Assembly (NCBI GenBank): GCA_035946955.1
Contig: DASYYE010000131.1
Location: 1-6,760 of the forward strand
Direction: 5' to 3'
Length of the DNA: 6,760 nucleotides
From: DASYYE01 sp035946955
Lineage (GTDB): Bacteria > Actinomycetota > Actinomycetes > Streptosporangiales > Streptosporangiaceae
Below, in pieces: positions 1 to 5,353 of the stretch. The notes under the pieces were generated by a model, which saw only the letters and a program-made list of their open reading frames with translations, was not told the origin of the DNA and ran no database searches. The translations under genes were made by a program, and so were the position numbers. Every line of letters begins with the position of its first letter. The first letter of the stretch is position 1.

Positions 1-133
1 GATCATCACGCACCTGAAATCCCTGTATCATGTTCAATGTGCAGAAAGGTTCGATAGCCGTCACGGAGGCTCAGAGCCCAGTTCGTCACGCCGACCGGCG
101 ACCTCGGTTGTCATGGCCTGTTTGGATCGAGGA

Positions 134-571
134 TCAACCCATGCCAGTCTGGCGAAGAATGACTTTGGCGACTACTTCGGCGGCAAGGTCCTTACCGGTG
201 TCGGCGAGGAAGCTGGCGATGTCACGGAGTCGCCTCTTCCGGCCCGGGTCTGGCTCATGTTCGGCGGCGACGCCGAAAGCTTCGGCTAGGCGGGTGACCA
301 TGTTCTCGGGGGTGGGCCACTGTCCCACAGTCCGGCGGGCATCAGGCGTTACCTTGCGGATGTACCAGGGGTTCGGGTCACCACCGGTCATCGCCTTCTC
401 GAACTTGACGACGTAGGAACCCTCTAGGGCATCCAAGGCGCGCGCGACATCGGCAGGGTCAATCCGCGTCTCGTCAGCGATGTCACGGACTCTGACCATG
501 AAGTTATCTTCGAGCAGCCTCACTGCAGCTTCCAGAACTGGCAGATCACGGGAAGCCCACGTATCTTCCAC
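134..571 (-). CDS. Hypothetical protein with a winged-helix-like N-terminal half
   Basis: A 145-residue frame with good actinobacterial codon use. I do not recognise a named family. Residues about 8-75 read like a small winged helix: alternating helices (LEAAVRLLED, RVRDIADET, PADVARALDAL), then a beta-like hairpin (SYVVKFEKA) ending in PWYIRKVTPDARR. The second half (about 85-145) opens with PTPENMVTRL and contains EHEPDPGRKRRLRDIASFL, a charged helical segment also found in many small hypothetical proteins of actinomycetes. There is no signal peptide or membrane segment. The start is the GTG at 569-571; a GAGGGAG ribosome binding site (576-582) sits 4 nt upstream. It stands alone on the minus strand. 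To its right are 270 bp without a gene and then a tRNA fragment. If that fragment is the distal end of an integrated element, this gene would belong to the element. A DNA-binding role is only inferred from the fold impression. Confidence 0.7.
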   Translation of the reverse strand: MEDTWASRDLPVLEAAVRLLEDNFMVRVRDIADETRIDPADVARALDALEGSYVVKFEKAMTGGDPNPWYIRKVTPDARRTVGQWPTPENMVTRLAEAFGVAAEHEPDPGRKRRLRDIASFLADTGKDLAAEVVAKVILRQTGMG

Positions 572-841
572 TTGTCTCCCTCGGTGCGTTCCGGTTTCGG
601 GGGGGGGCGGACTTCGGCGGGGTGTGCTCAGTCTGTAGCCGGGGATTACGCCGCCCGTAGTTTACGTTCTTCCGCGGTGCCCGGGAGTCTCCGCAGCGTA
701 GACGCGCTTGGTGACGGGGTCTCGCACACGTGGTCTCAGTTCTGGTCTCGTTTACCTCGGTGCACGGGGGTCGCCTACTGGTCAAGAACGTCTGCCAGCA
801 GCCGACTGCGCCCGCGTGAACCCCTGGAGACGGTCTACCCC
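572..841. other. Non-coding stretch before the tRNA fragment
   Basis: No frame here looks coding. It contains the divergent upstream side of the 145-residue gene, including its ribosome binding site at 576-582, and a G-run (9 G) around 600. I see no complete tRNA 5' half, no clear hairpin terminator and no repeat. Confidence 0.4.
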
Positions 842-846
842 TAGGA

Positions 847-890
847 CTGAAAAGCGGAAGGTCGGCAGTTCGATCCTGCCCCTGACCACC
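847..890 (+). other. 3' half of tRNA-Phe(GAA); candidate attachment (att) site or tRNA remnant
   Basis: The segment fits the 3' half of a tRNA, position by position. The anticodon loop CTGAAAA (847-853) has anticodon GAA. The 3' strand of the anticodon stem is GCGGA (854-858) and the variable loop AGGTC (859-863). The T stem-loop GGCAG-TTCGATC-CTGCC (864-880) is perfectly paired. The 3' acceptor strand is CCTGACC (881-887), then discriminator A (888) and CC. The 5' half is missing: 842-846 (TAGGA) cannot pair with GCGGA, and the expected GGTCAGG acceptor strand is not found upstream. A tRNA retained from the anticodon loop to the 3' end is the classic identity block of tyrosine-recombinase integration sites. 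A recombinase relic lies 1.2 kb to the right. In the usual arrangement an orphan 3' half marks the distal end, with the element to its left. A decayed tRNA gene is the alternative. Confidence 0.6.
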
Positions 891-968
891 CCTTGTGAGC
901 AGCTGAAACGCTATTGGCGATCATGCCGTCTGCCCTGGCCTGCTAATACACGATCCTTGGCAGTGACG

Positions 969-1457
969 TCAGCTTGGAGGTCGCTGAGGTGCCTCTGGGT
1001 GGGCGAAGAACGACAACTGGCCGATCAGTTGGCTTGCGGCTGTAATGAGGCGCTCAGCCGCTTGCACAGCTTCGCGCACTTCATCCTCGGATGGGGTGTC
1101 GGTGGGCAGGTGCGGGTACTCCAGTTCGTGTCGGCGACGTCGCATGTCCGCGAAGGGGCGGAAGCCGTCGCCAAACTGGGCTCGCACCGCTCTCTCCACT
1201 GCGTAATGGCCGCCGGTCGTTGTGGATCTCAGTCCTTGCTGTGCAAGCAGTGCGATACACGCGAACCGTGCGGCATCGTAAGCCAGTACGTATGCGCTGT
1301 GAGTATCGGTTTCGATCAGGCTGCTGGCAGTCTCTACGGTTCTGCGTGCCTGCTTCAGAAGAGGAGTCCCGTCTGCTTCCGCTCCAGTAATACTCTGCAT
1401 TTCCCTTTGAAGGATTTGTTGCTCGATCTCCGCTTCACCGCGCGGCCATCTAGCCAT
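969..1457 (-). CDS. HEPN-domain protein, probable toxin of a HEPN/MNT pair
   Basis: A 162-residue, largely helical protein. HEPN proteins are small four-helix-bundle RNases or nucleotide-binding partners of minimal nucleotidyltransferases; here it is encoded directly after one. Residues about 31-78 (LLKQARRTVETASSLIET, then YVLAYDAARFACIALLAQQGL) match the first two long HEPN helices, including the typical Y-x-x-A-Y-D-A-A-R segment. The helix that usually carries the R-x4-6-H active site reads RRRRHELEYP (106-115), which gives R-x3-H. The motif is thus close to, but not exactly, the classical one; this resembles SAV_6107-type HEPN proteins, where RR-x-E-Y is typical. The start chosen is the ATG at 1455-1457, with GGAG (1464-1467) 6 nt upstream; an upstream in-frame ATG (1463) and TTG (1469) are weaker. 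It overlaps the stop of the nucleotidyltransferase gene by 8 nt, which suggests translational coupling. Function is inferred from fold and context. Confidence 0.75.
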   Translation of the reverse strand: MARWPRGEAEIEQQILQREMQSITGAEADGTPLLKQARRTVETASSLIETDTHSAYVLAYDAARFACIALLAQQGLRSTTTGGHYAVERAVRAQFGDGFRPFADMRRRRHELEYPHLPTDTPSEDEVREAVQAAERLITAASQLIGQLSFFAHPEAPQRPPS

Positions 1458-2085
1458 TGTCATCTCCAACGGTTACCTGATCTTCTTCCGAGACGTTAGA
1501 GACATCGTCTGATGTGAGAAGCACGACCATGGGGCCGGCCTGAATCTGCTGGACCAGTTGGTCGGCTGCTGCGAGCCACGCAGCCGGCGTCCGGATTACA
1601 GGATTCACAGGCATCCCTAGACGACGTTGCGCTTGATCAGATGCGTCGTATACAGCTGATCTTGGCGGGTTCCCGATCACGAGCACATCAAGATCATGAG
1701 GAGGCGGGCCGGGCCACTGGAGAAAGCGGGCAGCCCATGACCCAAAGATCAAGACGCGTTCAGTACTTGGCAACTCCGTAAATTCATCCGCGACAACCTG
1801 GAGTGGCCCCCAAGACAGGAACAGCAACTCAGTAAGGGGCTCGACGAGGCGATTGTTGATATTTGCGCGGACCACGGTCGCGCGTCCGATGCTCCGCTTG
1901 CTCAGCAGTGCCGCCTGTGTCAGCCGGTTCACCTCTCCATGAATTGTGCTGAGTGGTGCATCGAAGCGCTTAGCAAGGTCGCTCAGGCTGAACTCCTCGT
2001 CGGGGTTAAGTAGGGTTGCAGCCAGGATGTCTGCCTGAAGCTTGGAGCGGAAGATGGGCAGCAACGGTGGCGCTGCGCTTCGCAT
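1450..2085 (-). CDS. Winged-helix/MNT nucleotidyltransferase fusion, probable antitoxin and autoregulator
   Basis: A 211-residue protein with two domains. Residues about 10-80 form an ArsR/MarR-like winged helix (FSLSDLAKRFDAPLSTIHGE, then VNRLTQAALLSKRSIGRATVV). Residues about 105-190 form a minimal nucleotidyltransferase: the strand RVLIFGSWAARF (110-121) has the Gly-Ser motif, and DLDVLV (131-136) supplies the two metal-binding aspartates. In HEPN/MNT modules the MNT protein neutralises the HEPN toxin, in characterised cases by adding AMP to it. The winged helix suggests it also represses its own operon. It precedes the HEPN gene in the same operon, the stop codon overlapping the HEPN start. 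I chose ATG 2085 rather than an upstream in-frame ATG at 2121, because a -35/-10 pair lies between them and its -10 ends 6 nt before the 2085 ATG. The TA pair is visibly less GC-rich than its neighbours, suggesting separate acquisition. Confidence 0.8.
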   Translation of the reverse strand: MRSAAPPLLPIFRSKLQADILAATLLNPDEEFSLSDLAKRFDAPLSTIHGEVNRLTQAALLSKRSIGRATVVRANINNRLVEPLTELLFLSWGPLQVVADEFTELPSTERVLIFGSWAARFLQWPGPPPHDLDVLVIGNPPRSAVYDASDQAQRRLGMPVNPVIRTPAAWLAAADQLVQQIQAGPMVVLLTSDDVSNVSEEDQVTVGDDNG

Positions 2086-2091
2086 AACCTG

Positions 2092-2121
2092 AATATATCT
2101 ACGAGTTATCAGTAAGGTCAA
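2092..2121 (-). promoter_or_regulatory. Sigma70-type promoter for the MNT/HEPN operon, probably giving a leaderless mRNA
   Basis: Read on the minus strand: TTGACC (2121-2116), an 18-nt spacer, TATATT (2097-2092), then CAGGTT and the ATG at 2085. Transcription starting the usual 6-8 nt after the -10 would begin at or next to the ATG, so no ribosome binding site is expected, and none is seen. Leaderless mRNAs are common in actinobacteria. The -35 box overlaps the stop codon (2120-2118) of the dead recombinase gene upstream. Confidence 0.65.
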
Positions 2122-2690
2122 GCTCTTGTTGTGATGTCAGCTGGAGAATCGGGCTGGACGTAGCCCTTGATGGCCTGAGCAAAGATGTCGCCGATGCCTG
2201 TGGTGTGCTCGCCGAGGACGTGGGAGTAGACGCGGAGGGTTACGGCGGGGTCGGCGTGGCCGAGGCGGGCGGCTACGACGTGGACGGGGACCACCTGCCA
2301 GGAGCAGGGTGGTCGCGTGCAGGTGGCGCAGGTCGTGCAGGCGGGCGTGGGGTAGTGGCTTGACTGGGGGATCTGCTGGCTTGTTGTGCTGGTTGATGAG
2401 CTTGGTCATGAGAGCGGTCACGGTGTCGGGGTAGAGGGGTTAGCCCCAGCGGGTAACGAAGATCAGGCCGCGGTTGTCGTTCCAGGCTGATCCGGCGGCG
2501 AGGCGTTGTTCGGTTTGCTTGCGGCGGTGCTCGCGCAGGACCGCCACGGTTTCGCGGTCGAGGCTGATCGTCCGGGACCGGCCGCCCTTGGTGGTGCCTT
2601 CCACGCGTTCGCCTCGGACTACGGCTGTTGATCCGCCGAAGGTGACCTCTGCTGCGTCGAGGTTGATGGCGGGCCAGCGGAGATAGAGCA
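2118..2690 (-). pseudogene. Tyrosine recombinase (phage/ICE-type integrase), C-terminal relic
   Basis: This is the C-terminal catalytic part of a site-specific tyrosine recombinase. Reading from 2690 down: LRWPAINLDAAEV (start of the catalytic domain, just after the place of the box I arginine), TKGGRSRTISLDRE (beta-hairpin lysine), the HDLRHLHATT box II (H-x-x-R), LGHADPAV and RVYSHV with the nucleophilic tyrosine, ending at the TGA 2120-2118. Three lesions kill it. An in-frame TAA lies at 2442-2440, where the family has a sense codon between RWG and PLYPDTV. One extra base lies within 2291-2296, so LLLAG and VPVHVVAARLGH are in different frames. The N-terminal half, including the box I arginine, is replaced at about 2690 by IS3 sequence. 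It probably once mobilised an element using the tRNA-Phe site to its left. Confidence 0.85.
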
Positions 2691-3176
2691 GGCGAACCCG
2701 AGCACCCTGCGCGAGGCCATGTCCAGTACCGACGCGAGGTGGAGCTTGCCCTCGGCAGTGGGCACTTCGGTGCCGTCGCCGTACCACTTCTGGTTCAGCC
2801 TGGCGGCCGGGAAGTCCCGTTTGACCAGGTCTGGTGCCCGCCACCGGCCCCGGCCGGGCCGGGTGGTGGCCTTGCGCTTCTTCTTCCGCCGCGCCGCCAG
2901 GCCCAGCTCGCGCATCAGGCCAGCGACGGTGTTCTCACTCACCTGCCAGCCCTCCTCACGCAGGTCAGCGGTGATACGCGGCGAGCCGTACCTGCCCGCG
3001 TGCAGTGCGAACAGGCGGGCCACCTCGGCTTTGAGCCGCTCCCGGCGCTGCGCCCGCGGCCCCGGGTTCCCGCTGGCCCATTTGTAGTACCAAGAGCGGG
3101 ATACCTTCAGCGCCCGGCAGGACACCGCACACGGGACCTGGTGCCCGTCCCTCTGGGCGGCGATCAAGGCAGCCAC
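2691..3176 (-). pseudogene. IS3-family transposase OrfB, 3'-truncated
   Basis: 162 codons from a GTG at 3176, seven nucleotides after the orfA stop, give the N-terminal 55-60% of an IS3-family OrfB. Visible parts: VSRSWYYKW (25-33), the RYGSPRITADLREEGWQVS region (62-80), which is the HTH found in IS3 OrfB, and the start of the DDE integrase core, NQKWYGDGTEVP with the first catalytic Asp at residue 134 and VLDMASRRVLGFA at 150-162. After GFA the frame runs into integrase DNA, so the second Asp and the Glu are lost. No terminal inverted repeat is visible at the junction (2690/2691), so a deletion joining the two relics is likelier than a clean insertion. The protein cannot be active. Confidence 0.9.
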
Positions 3177-3178
3177 CG

Positions 3179-3235
3179 CTACCGCCCCATCGCGTCCTTG
3201 ACCCAGAGGGCGACACTGCGCTTGAGGACATCACG
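3179..3235 (-). pseudogene. IS3-family OrfA, C-terminal piece cut off by the IS110 insertion
   Basis: Read on the minus strand, this encodes RDVLKRSVALWVKDAMGR and a TAG (3181-3179), the canonical end of an IS3-type OrfA just upstream of OrfB. The rest of the gene lies at 5103-5339, beyond the IS110 element. Joining 3235 to the CT core and 5103 gives ...AELAME-RDVLKRS... with no base missing or added. Confidence 0.9.
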
Positions 3236-3251
3236 CTAATGGGCTGTGAAG

Positions 3252-3330
3252 GGCCTCCGGGGAGATGCCTGACATCGCGCAAGGGACGGTGAGCCATAGA
3301 TGGAGACCGGCAGCAGCGCCCCGGGGGGCC
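3252..3330 (+). other. Target-binding loop hairpin of the bridge RNA
   Basis: A strong outer stem pairs GGCCTCCGGGG (3252-3262) with CCCCGGGGGGCC (3319-3330), 11 pairs with one bulged G and one G-U. The enclosed 56 nt hold the left target guide (3271-3281) on the 5' side and the right target guide (3299-3305) on the 3' side, 17-18 nt apart. This is the geometry expected of the first internal loop of a bridge RNA. Confidence 0.7.
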
Positions 3331-3360
3331 GTGAGGGTGGCGGGTGGGAGGTGGCGGATG

Positions 3361-3421
3361 ACTCGTGTTCCCGACCTGTGGCGGGCGCTGACCCCTTGGG
3401 TGAGATCGGGGCTCTGGTGCC
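3361..3421 (+). repeat. 61-nt module, copy 1, in the IS110 leader
   Basis: It aligns without gaps to 3512-3572, 47 of 61 positions identical. The conserved blocks are CGTGTTCCCGACCTG, GACCCCTTG and TGAGATC; the differences cluster at module positions 19-22, 27-28, 39-40, 52-53 and 58-59. A short stem GGTGGCGG (3350-3357) with CCGCCATC (3427-3434) encloses the copy. Its place between the two guide loops suggests an RNA structural unit rather than coding sequence. Confidence 0.85.
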
Positions 3422-3511
3422 TTCTGCCGCCATCGCTGCACAGCTTGGACACAACGGTGCTGCGGTGTCTTGGCGCAGGGAGGCTGGGCTGCGGTGGCGG
3501 CCGGTGCGGTG

Positions 3512-3572
3512 ACCCGTGTTCCCGACCTGCCCAGGGCTGTGACCCCTTGTATGAGATCCGGGTGCTGGCACC
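3512..3572 (+). repeat. 61-nt module, copy 2, in the IS110 leader
   Basis: This copy starts 151 bp after copy 1. It is the loop, and part of the 3' arm, of a long hairpin: TGGGCTGCGGTGGCGGCC... (3485-3507) pairs with 3568-3590 at 22 of 23 positions, the exception being C3492. Inside, ACCCG (3512-3516) can pair with CGGGT (3559-3563). The copies differ mainly in short clusters, as expected if the scaffold is conserved and some loops vary. Confidence 0.85.
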
Positions 3573-3733
3573 GGCCGCCACCACAGCCCAGCAGGTGACA
3601 CGCGGGCTGGGTGGTGGGAGATGGGCAGGGCGGAGGGCAGGGTGGTCCGTGGCCTGAGCCACCCGCAGGATGGACCCCTCACTGCGGCGGGAGCCGCTGA
3701 GCTCCAGTCAGGACAGGGGCCCTGCGGGCTGCT

Positions 3734-3799
3734 GGGGACACGAACGGCTGATCGGATGGCGGTGCCCAAGAGCCCTTCCATTAGGGAGCGCGCGTGCCC
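3734..3799 (+). other. Donor-binding loop hairpin of the bridge RNA
   Basis: GGGG-A-CACG (3734-3742) can pair with CGTGCCC (3793-3799) with a bulged A, a weaker stem than that of the target loop. Inside, ATCGGATG (3751-3758) matches the element's right tip and CCATTAG (3778-3784) complements the core plus left tip. The gap between the guides is 17-19 nt, the same as in the target loop. It ends 50 nt before the transposase start. Confidence 0.6.
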
Positions 3800-3849
3800 T
3801 GCGGCTTCACGGCCGCCCACACCAGGACGACAGGCAGGGGGACAAGACC

Positions 3850-5079
3850 GTGGATGTGTTCTGCGGTATCGACTGGGCGGAAGACCACCACGACATCGCG
3901 CTGGCAGGCCAGGACGGGGGACTGCTGGCACGGCGCCGCATCAGCGGCGACCCGGCCGGGCTGGCCACGCTGGCCGAACTGCTCGCGGCCCACGGCGATG
4001 GCGCCGGCGACCCGGTGCCGGTGGCGATCGAGACGCCGCGTGGGCTGCTGACCGCATGCCTGCGCGCCACCGGCCGGCCGGTCTACCCGATCAACCCGAT
4101 GGCCGTGTCCCGCTACCGGGACCGCCACTCCATCGCCAGGCGCAAGTCCGACCACGGCGACGCCGTCGTGCTGGCGAACGTCTTGCGCACCGACATCGCC
4201 GCCCACCGGCCACTGCCCGCCGACACCGAACTCGCCCAGGCCATCGCCGTGCTGGCCCGCGCCCAGCAAGACGCCGTCTGGGAACGCACCACCGCACACA
4301 ACAAACTCCGCTCCCACCTGCGCGAGTACTACCCCGGCTTCCTCACCGCGTTCGCGGACACCAGAGGCGGCATCATGCGCCCCGAAGCCCGCGTCATCCT
4401 GGCCGCCGCGCCCACCCCGGCCACCGCCGCCAGGCTCACACTCACCCAGTTGCGCGCGCTGCTGCGCAAGGCCGGGCGGCCCCGCGGCACCGGCACCGAA
4501 GCCACCCGGCTGCGTGAAGCGTTCAGGGCACCGCAGATGCGCCAGCTCCCGCTGGTGGAAGAAGCGATGGGCCGCCAGGCACTGGCCCTGCTGCGCCACC
4601 TCGACACCGCCTGCACCAGCGCTGACGACCCCGAACAGGCCGCCACCGAGTCTTTTGACCAGCACCCGGACGCCGGGACCATCACCAGCTTCCCAGGGCT
4701 CGGCGCACTCACCGGCGCCCGGGTGCTCGCCGAGACCGGCGACGACCGGCCCCGTTTCGCCGACGCCAAAGGACTCAAGGCCTACGCTGGCGCCGCGCCG
4801 GTCACCCGCGCCAGCGGCAAGACCATCGCAGTCCTGCACCGCAGGGTCAAGAACCAGCGCCTGGCCGCCGTCGGCTACGTCTGGGCCTTCGCCGCCCTCA
4901 CCGCCTCACCAGGCGCCAGAGCCCACTACGACCGCCGCCGCCAAGCCGGTGACCGCCACGCCGCCGCCCAGCGCAACCTCTACGCCCGCCTCCACCACTG
5001 CCTCGCCACCCACCAGCACTACGACGAGACCACCGCATTCCCCACGCCAGCCGACCCGACACACGCCATCGCAGCTTGA
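3850..5079 (+). CDS. IS110-family DEDD transposase (RNA-guided recombinase)
   Basis: 409 residues from GTG 3850. The N-terminal RuvC-like DEDD domain shows FCGIDWAEDHHD (Asp 8), VAIETPRG (Glu 61) and KSDHGDA (Asp 101 and 104), as in IS110/IS116/IS902 transposases. A helical, coiled-coil linker follows (about 130-265). The C-terminal Transposase_20 domain has FPGLGALTGARVLAE (281-295) and AYAGAAPVTRASGKT (311-325), Ser 322 being the likely nucleophile. Family members act with a bridge RNA encoded in the element's non-coding end, which pairs with donor and target DNA and directs exchange at a CT-type core. The start is placed at VDVFCGID, where family proteins begin, with CAGGGGG 8-9 nt upstream. 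The same frame is open to an ATG at 3670, but that would read through the donor-binding hairpin. Length is normal and all key residues are present. Confidence 0.93.
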   Translation: MDVFCGIDWAEDHHDIALAGQDGGLLARRRISGDPAGLATLAELLAAHGDGAGDPVPVAIETPRGLLTACLRATGRPVYPINPMAVSRYRDRHSIARRKSDHGDAVVLANVLRTDIAAHRPLPADTELAQAIAVLARAQQDAVWERTTAHNKLRSHLREYYPGFLTAFADTRGGIMRPEARVILAAAPTPATAARLTLTQLRALLRKAGRPRGTGTEATRLREAFRAPQMRQLPLVEEAMGRQALALLRHLDTACTSADDPEQAATESFDQHPDAGTITSFPGLGALTGARVLAETGDDRPRFADAKGLKAYAGAAPVTRASGKTIAVLHRRVKNQRLAAVGYVWAFAALTASPGARAHYDRRRQAGDRHAAAQRNLYARLHHCLATHQHYDETTAFPTPADPTHAIAA

Positions 5080-5100
5080 CAAGCTAACTGCATCGGATGT
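5076..5100 (+). promoter_or_regulatory. Half promoter in the right end, completed on circularisation of the IS110 element
   Basis: A perfect -35 hexamer TTGACA lies at 5076-5081, overlapping the transposase stop (TGA 5077-5079). When the ends join at CT, 18 nt later (5082-5099) comes TCTAAT, built from T5100, the CT core and AAT (3238-3240), which is 5 of 6 to TATAAT. Transcription would start about 3247, just before the target-loop hairpin. Junction promoters are known for circular IS110-family intermediates. In the integrated copy no good -35 stands 16-19 nt before GCTAAT at the left end, so expression should be low until excision. Confidence 0.7.
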
Positions 5101-5102
5101 CT

Positions 5103-5339
5103 CCATCGCCAGCTCAGCGTTCTCCCGCCGCAGCCGCGCCAGCTCCGCCCGCTCGCTCTCACCCAGCGCCCCGTTGCCATCCCCGCGGCGGCGCCGGTCC
5201 AGGTCCACCCAGTTCCCCAGGGTGCCGTCGTGGATCCCAGGTCCCGGGCCACCTGCGCGATCGGCTTGCCGGTCTCCCGGACCAGCCGGACCGCGCCTTC
5301 CCGGAAATCAGCATCGAACTTCCTGCGTGTCTCTCCCAT
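5103..5339 (-). pseudogene. IS3-family OrfA, N-terminal piece, interrupted and frameshifted
   Basis: It starts at ATG 5339 behind an AAAGGAGGTT ribosome binding site (5355-5346). Residues MGETRRKFDADFREGAVRLV and ETGKPIAQVARDLG form the HTH of IS3-family OrfA proteins. After DLG the frame slips: the matching continuation (HDGTLGNWVDLDRRRRGD, then a coiled-coil RAELARLRRENAELAME) is in another frame, consistent with one lost G:C pair in the C-run at 5236-5238. The gene is then cut by the IS110 element at the CT core 5101-5102. Restored, OrfA would have about 98 residues, normal for the family. The frameshift is independent of the insertion, so the IS3 was dead by two routes. Confidence 0.9.
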
Positions 5340-5353
5340 CGCCCCAACCTCCT

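Larger units (their letters stand above)
3247..3805 (+). ncRNA. Candidate bridge RNA of the IS110 element, unusually long
   Basis: IS110-group elements encode their bridge RNA in the left end, before the transposase. Both expected guide-bearing loops are visible. The target loop has a left guide at 3271-3281 that equals the left target 3227-3237 at 9 of 11 positions, one of the others being a G-T wobble, and a right guide GATGGAG (3299-3305), the exact reverse complement of CTCCATC (5101-5107, core included). The donor loop has a left guide ATCGGATG (3751-3758), identical to the right-end tip 5092-5099, and a right guide CCATTAG (3778-3784), the exact reverse complement of CTAATGG (3236-3242, core included). 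The 5' end is inferred from the junction promoter (start near 3247). The 3' end is guessed from the second hairpin. Known bridge RNAs are roughly 150-250 nt; this would be about 560 nt, or two RNAs. Confidence 0.7.
3238..5102 (+). mobile_element. Complete IS110-family insertion sequence inserted in IS3 orfA
   Basis: The boundaries are exact because the host gene is recognisable. CT occurs at 3236-3237 after ...GACATCACG and again at 5101-5102 before CCATCGCC, and the empty site GACATCACG-CT-CCATCGCC restores orfA. There is no terminal inverted repeat and no target duplication other than the CT core, which is what IS110-family elements do. The unit is 1865 bp counting one CT: a long left end with candidate bridge RNA (3238-3849), the transposase (3850-5079) and a 21-bp right end. 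Nothing suggests damage, so it may be mobile. Confidence 0.9.

Noticed and set aside
30..416. Plus-strand frames over the 145-residue minus-strand gene, and plus-strand frames at 708-1499 and 2739-3239
   Set aside because: They mirror recognisable minus-strand genes and show no domain of their own.
2086..2121. Upstream in-frame ATG at 2121 as start of the MNT protein
   Set aside because: It lies in the -35 box. The promoter only makes sense with the ATG at 2085.
3355..3363. CGGATGACT, 8 of 9 to the right-end tip plus core, as an alternative left donor guide
   Set aside because: No partner resembling CCATTAG or GCCCAT follows at a suitable distance, whereas 3751-3758 has one 19 nt downstream.
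3534..3542. GGGCTGTGA shared between module copy 2 and the element's left tip (3241-3249); also CCATCGC at 3430-3436 shared with the right target
   Set aside because: Both are same-sense with the right-hand DNA, the opposite of what a right guide needs, they do not include the core, and they lie at non-equivalent places in the two modules. Probably chance in GC-rich DNA.
3340..3600. CRISPR-like array or tandem repeat array in the IS110 leader
   Set aside because: There are only two diverged copies, unequal context, no spacer regularity and no cas genes.
3670..3849. N-terminal 60-codon extension of the transposase from ATG 3670
   Set aside because: Family proteins start at about VDVFCGID. 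The extension has no homology-like sequence, overlaps the donor-binding hairpin, and the GTG at 3850 has its own ribosome binding site.
3781..4839. Long open frame antisense to the transposase (and other long frames at 3621-4517, 4514-5410)
   Set aside because: These are shadows of a very GC-rich coding region. They are rich in G/A or P/R/T low-complexity composition and show no domain.
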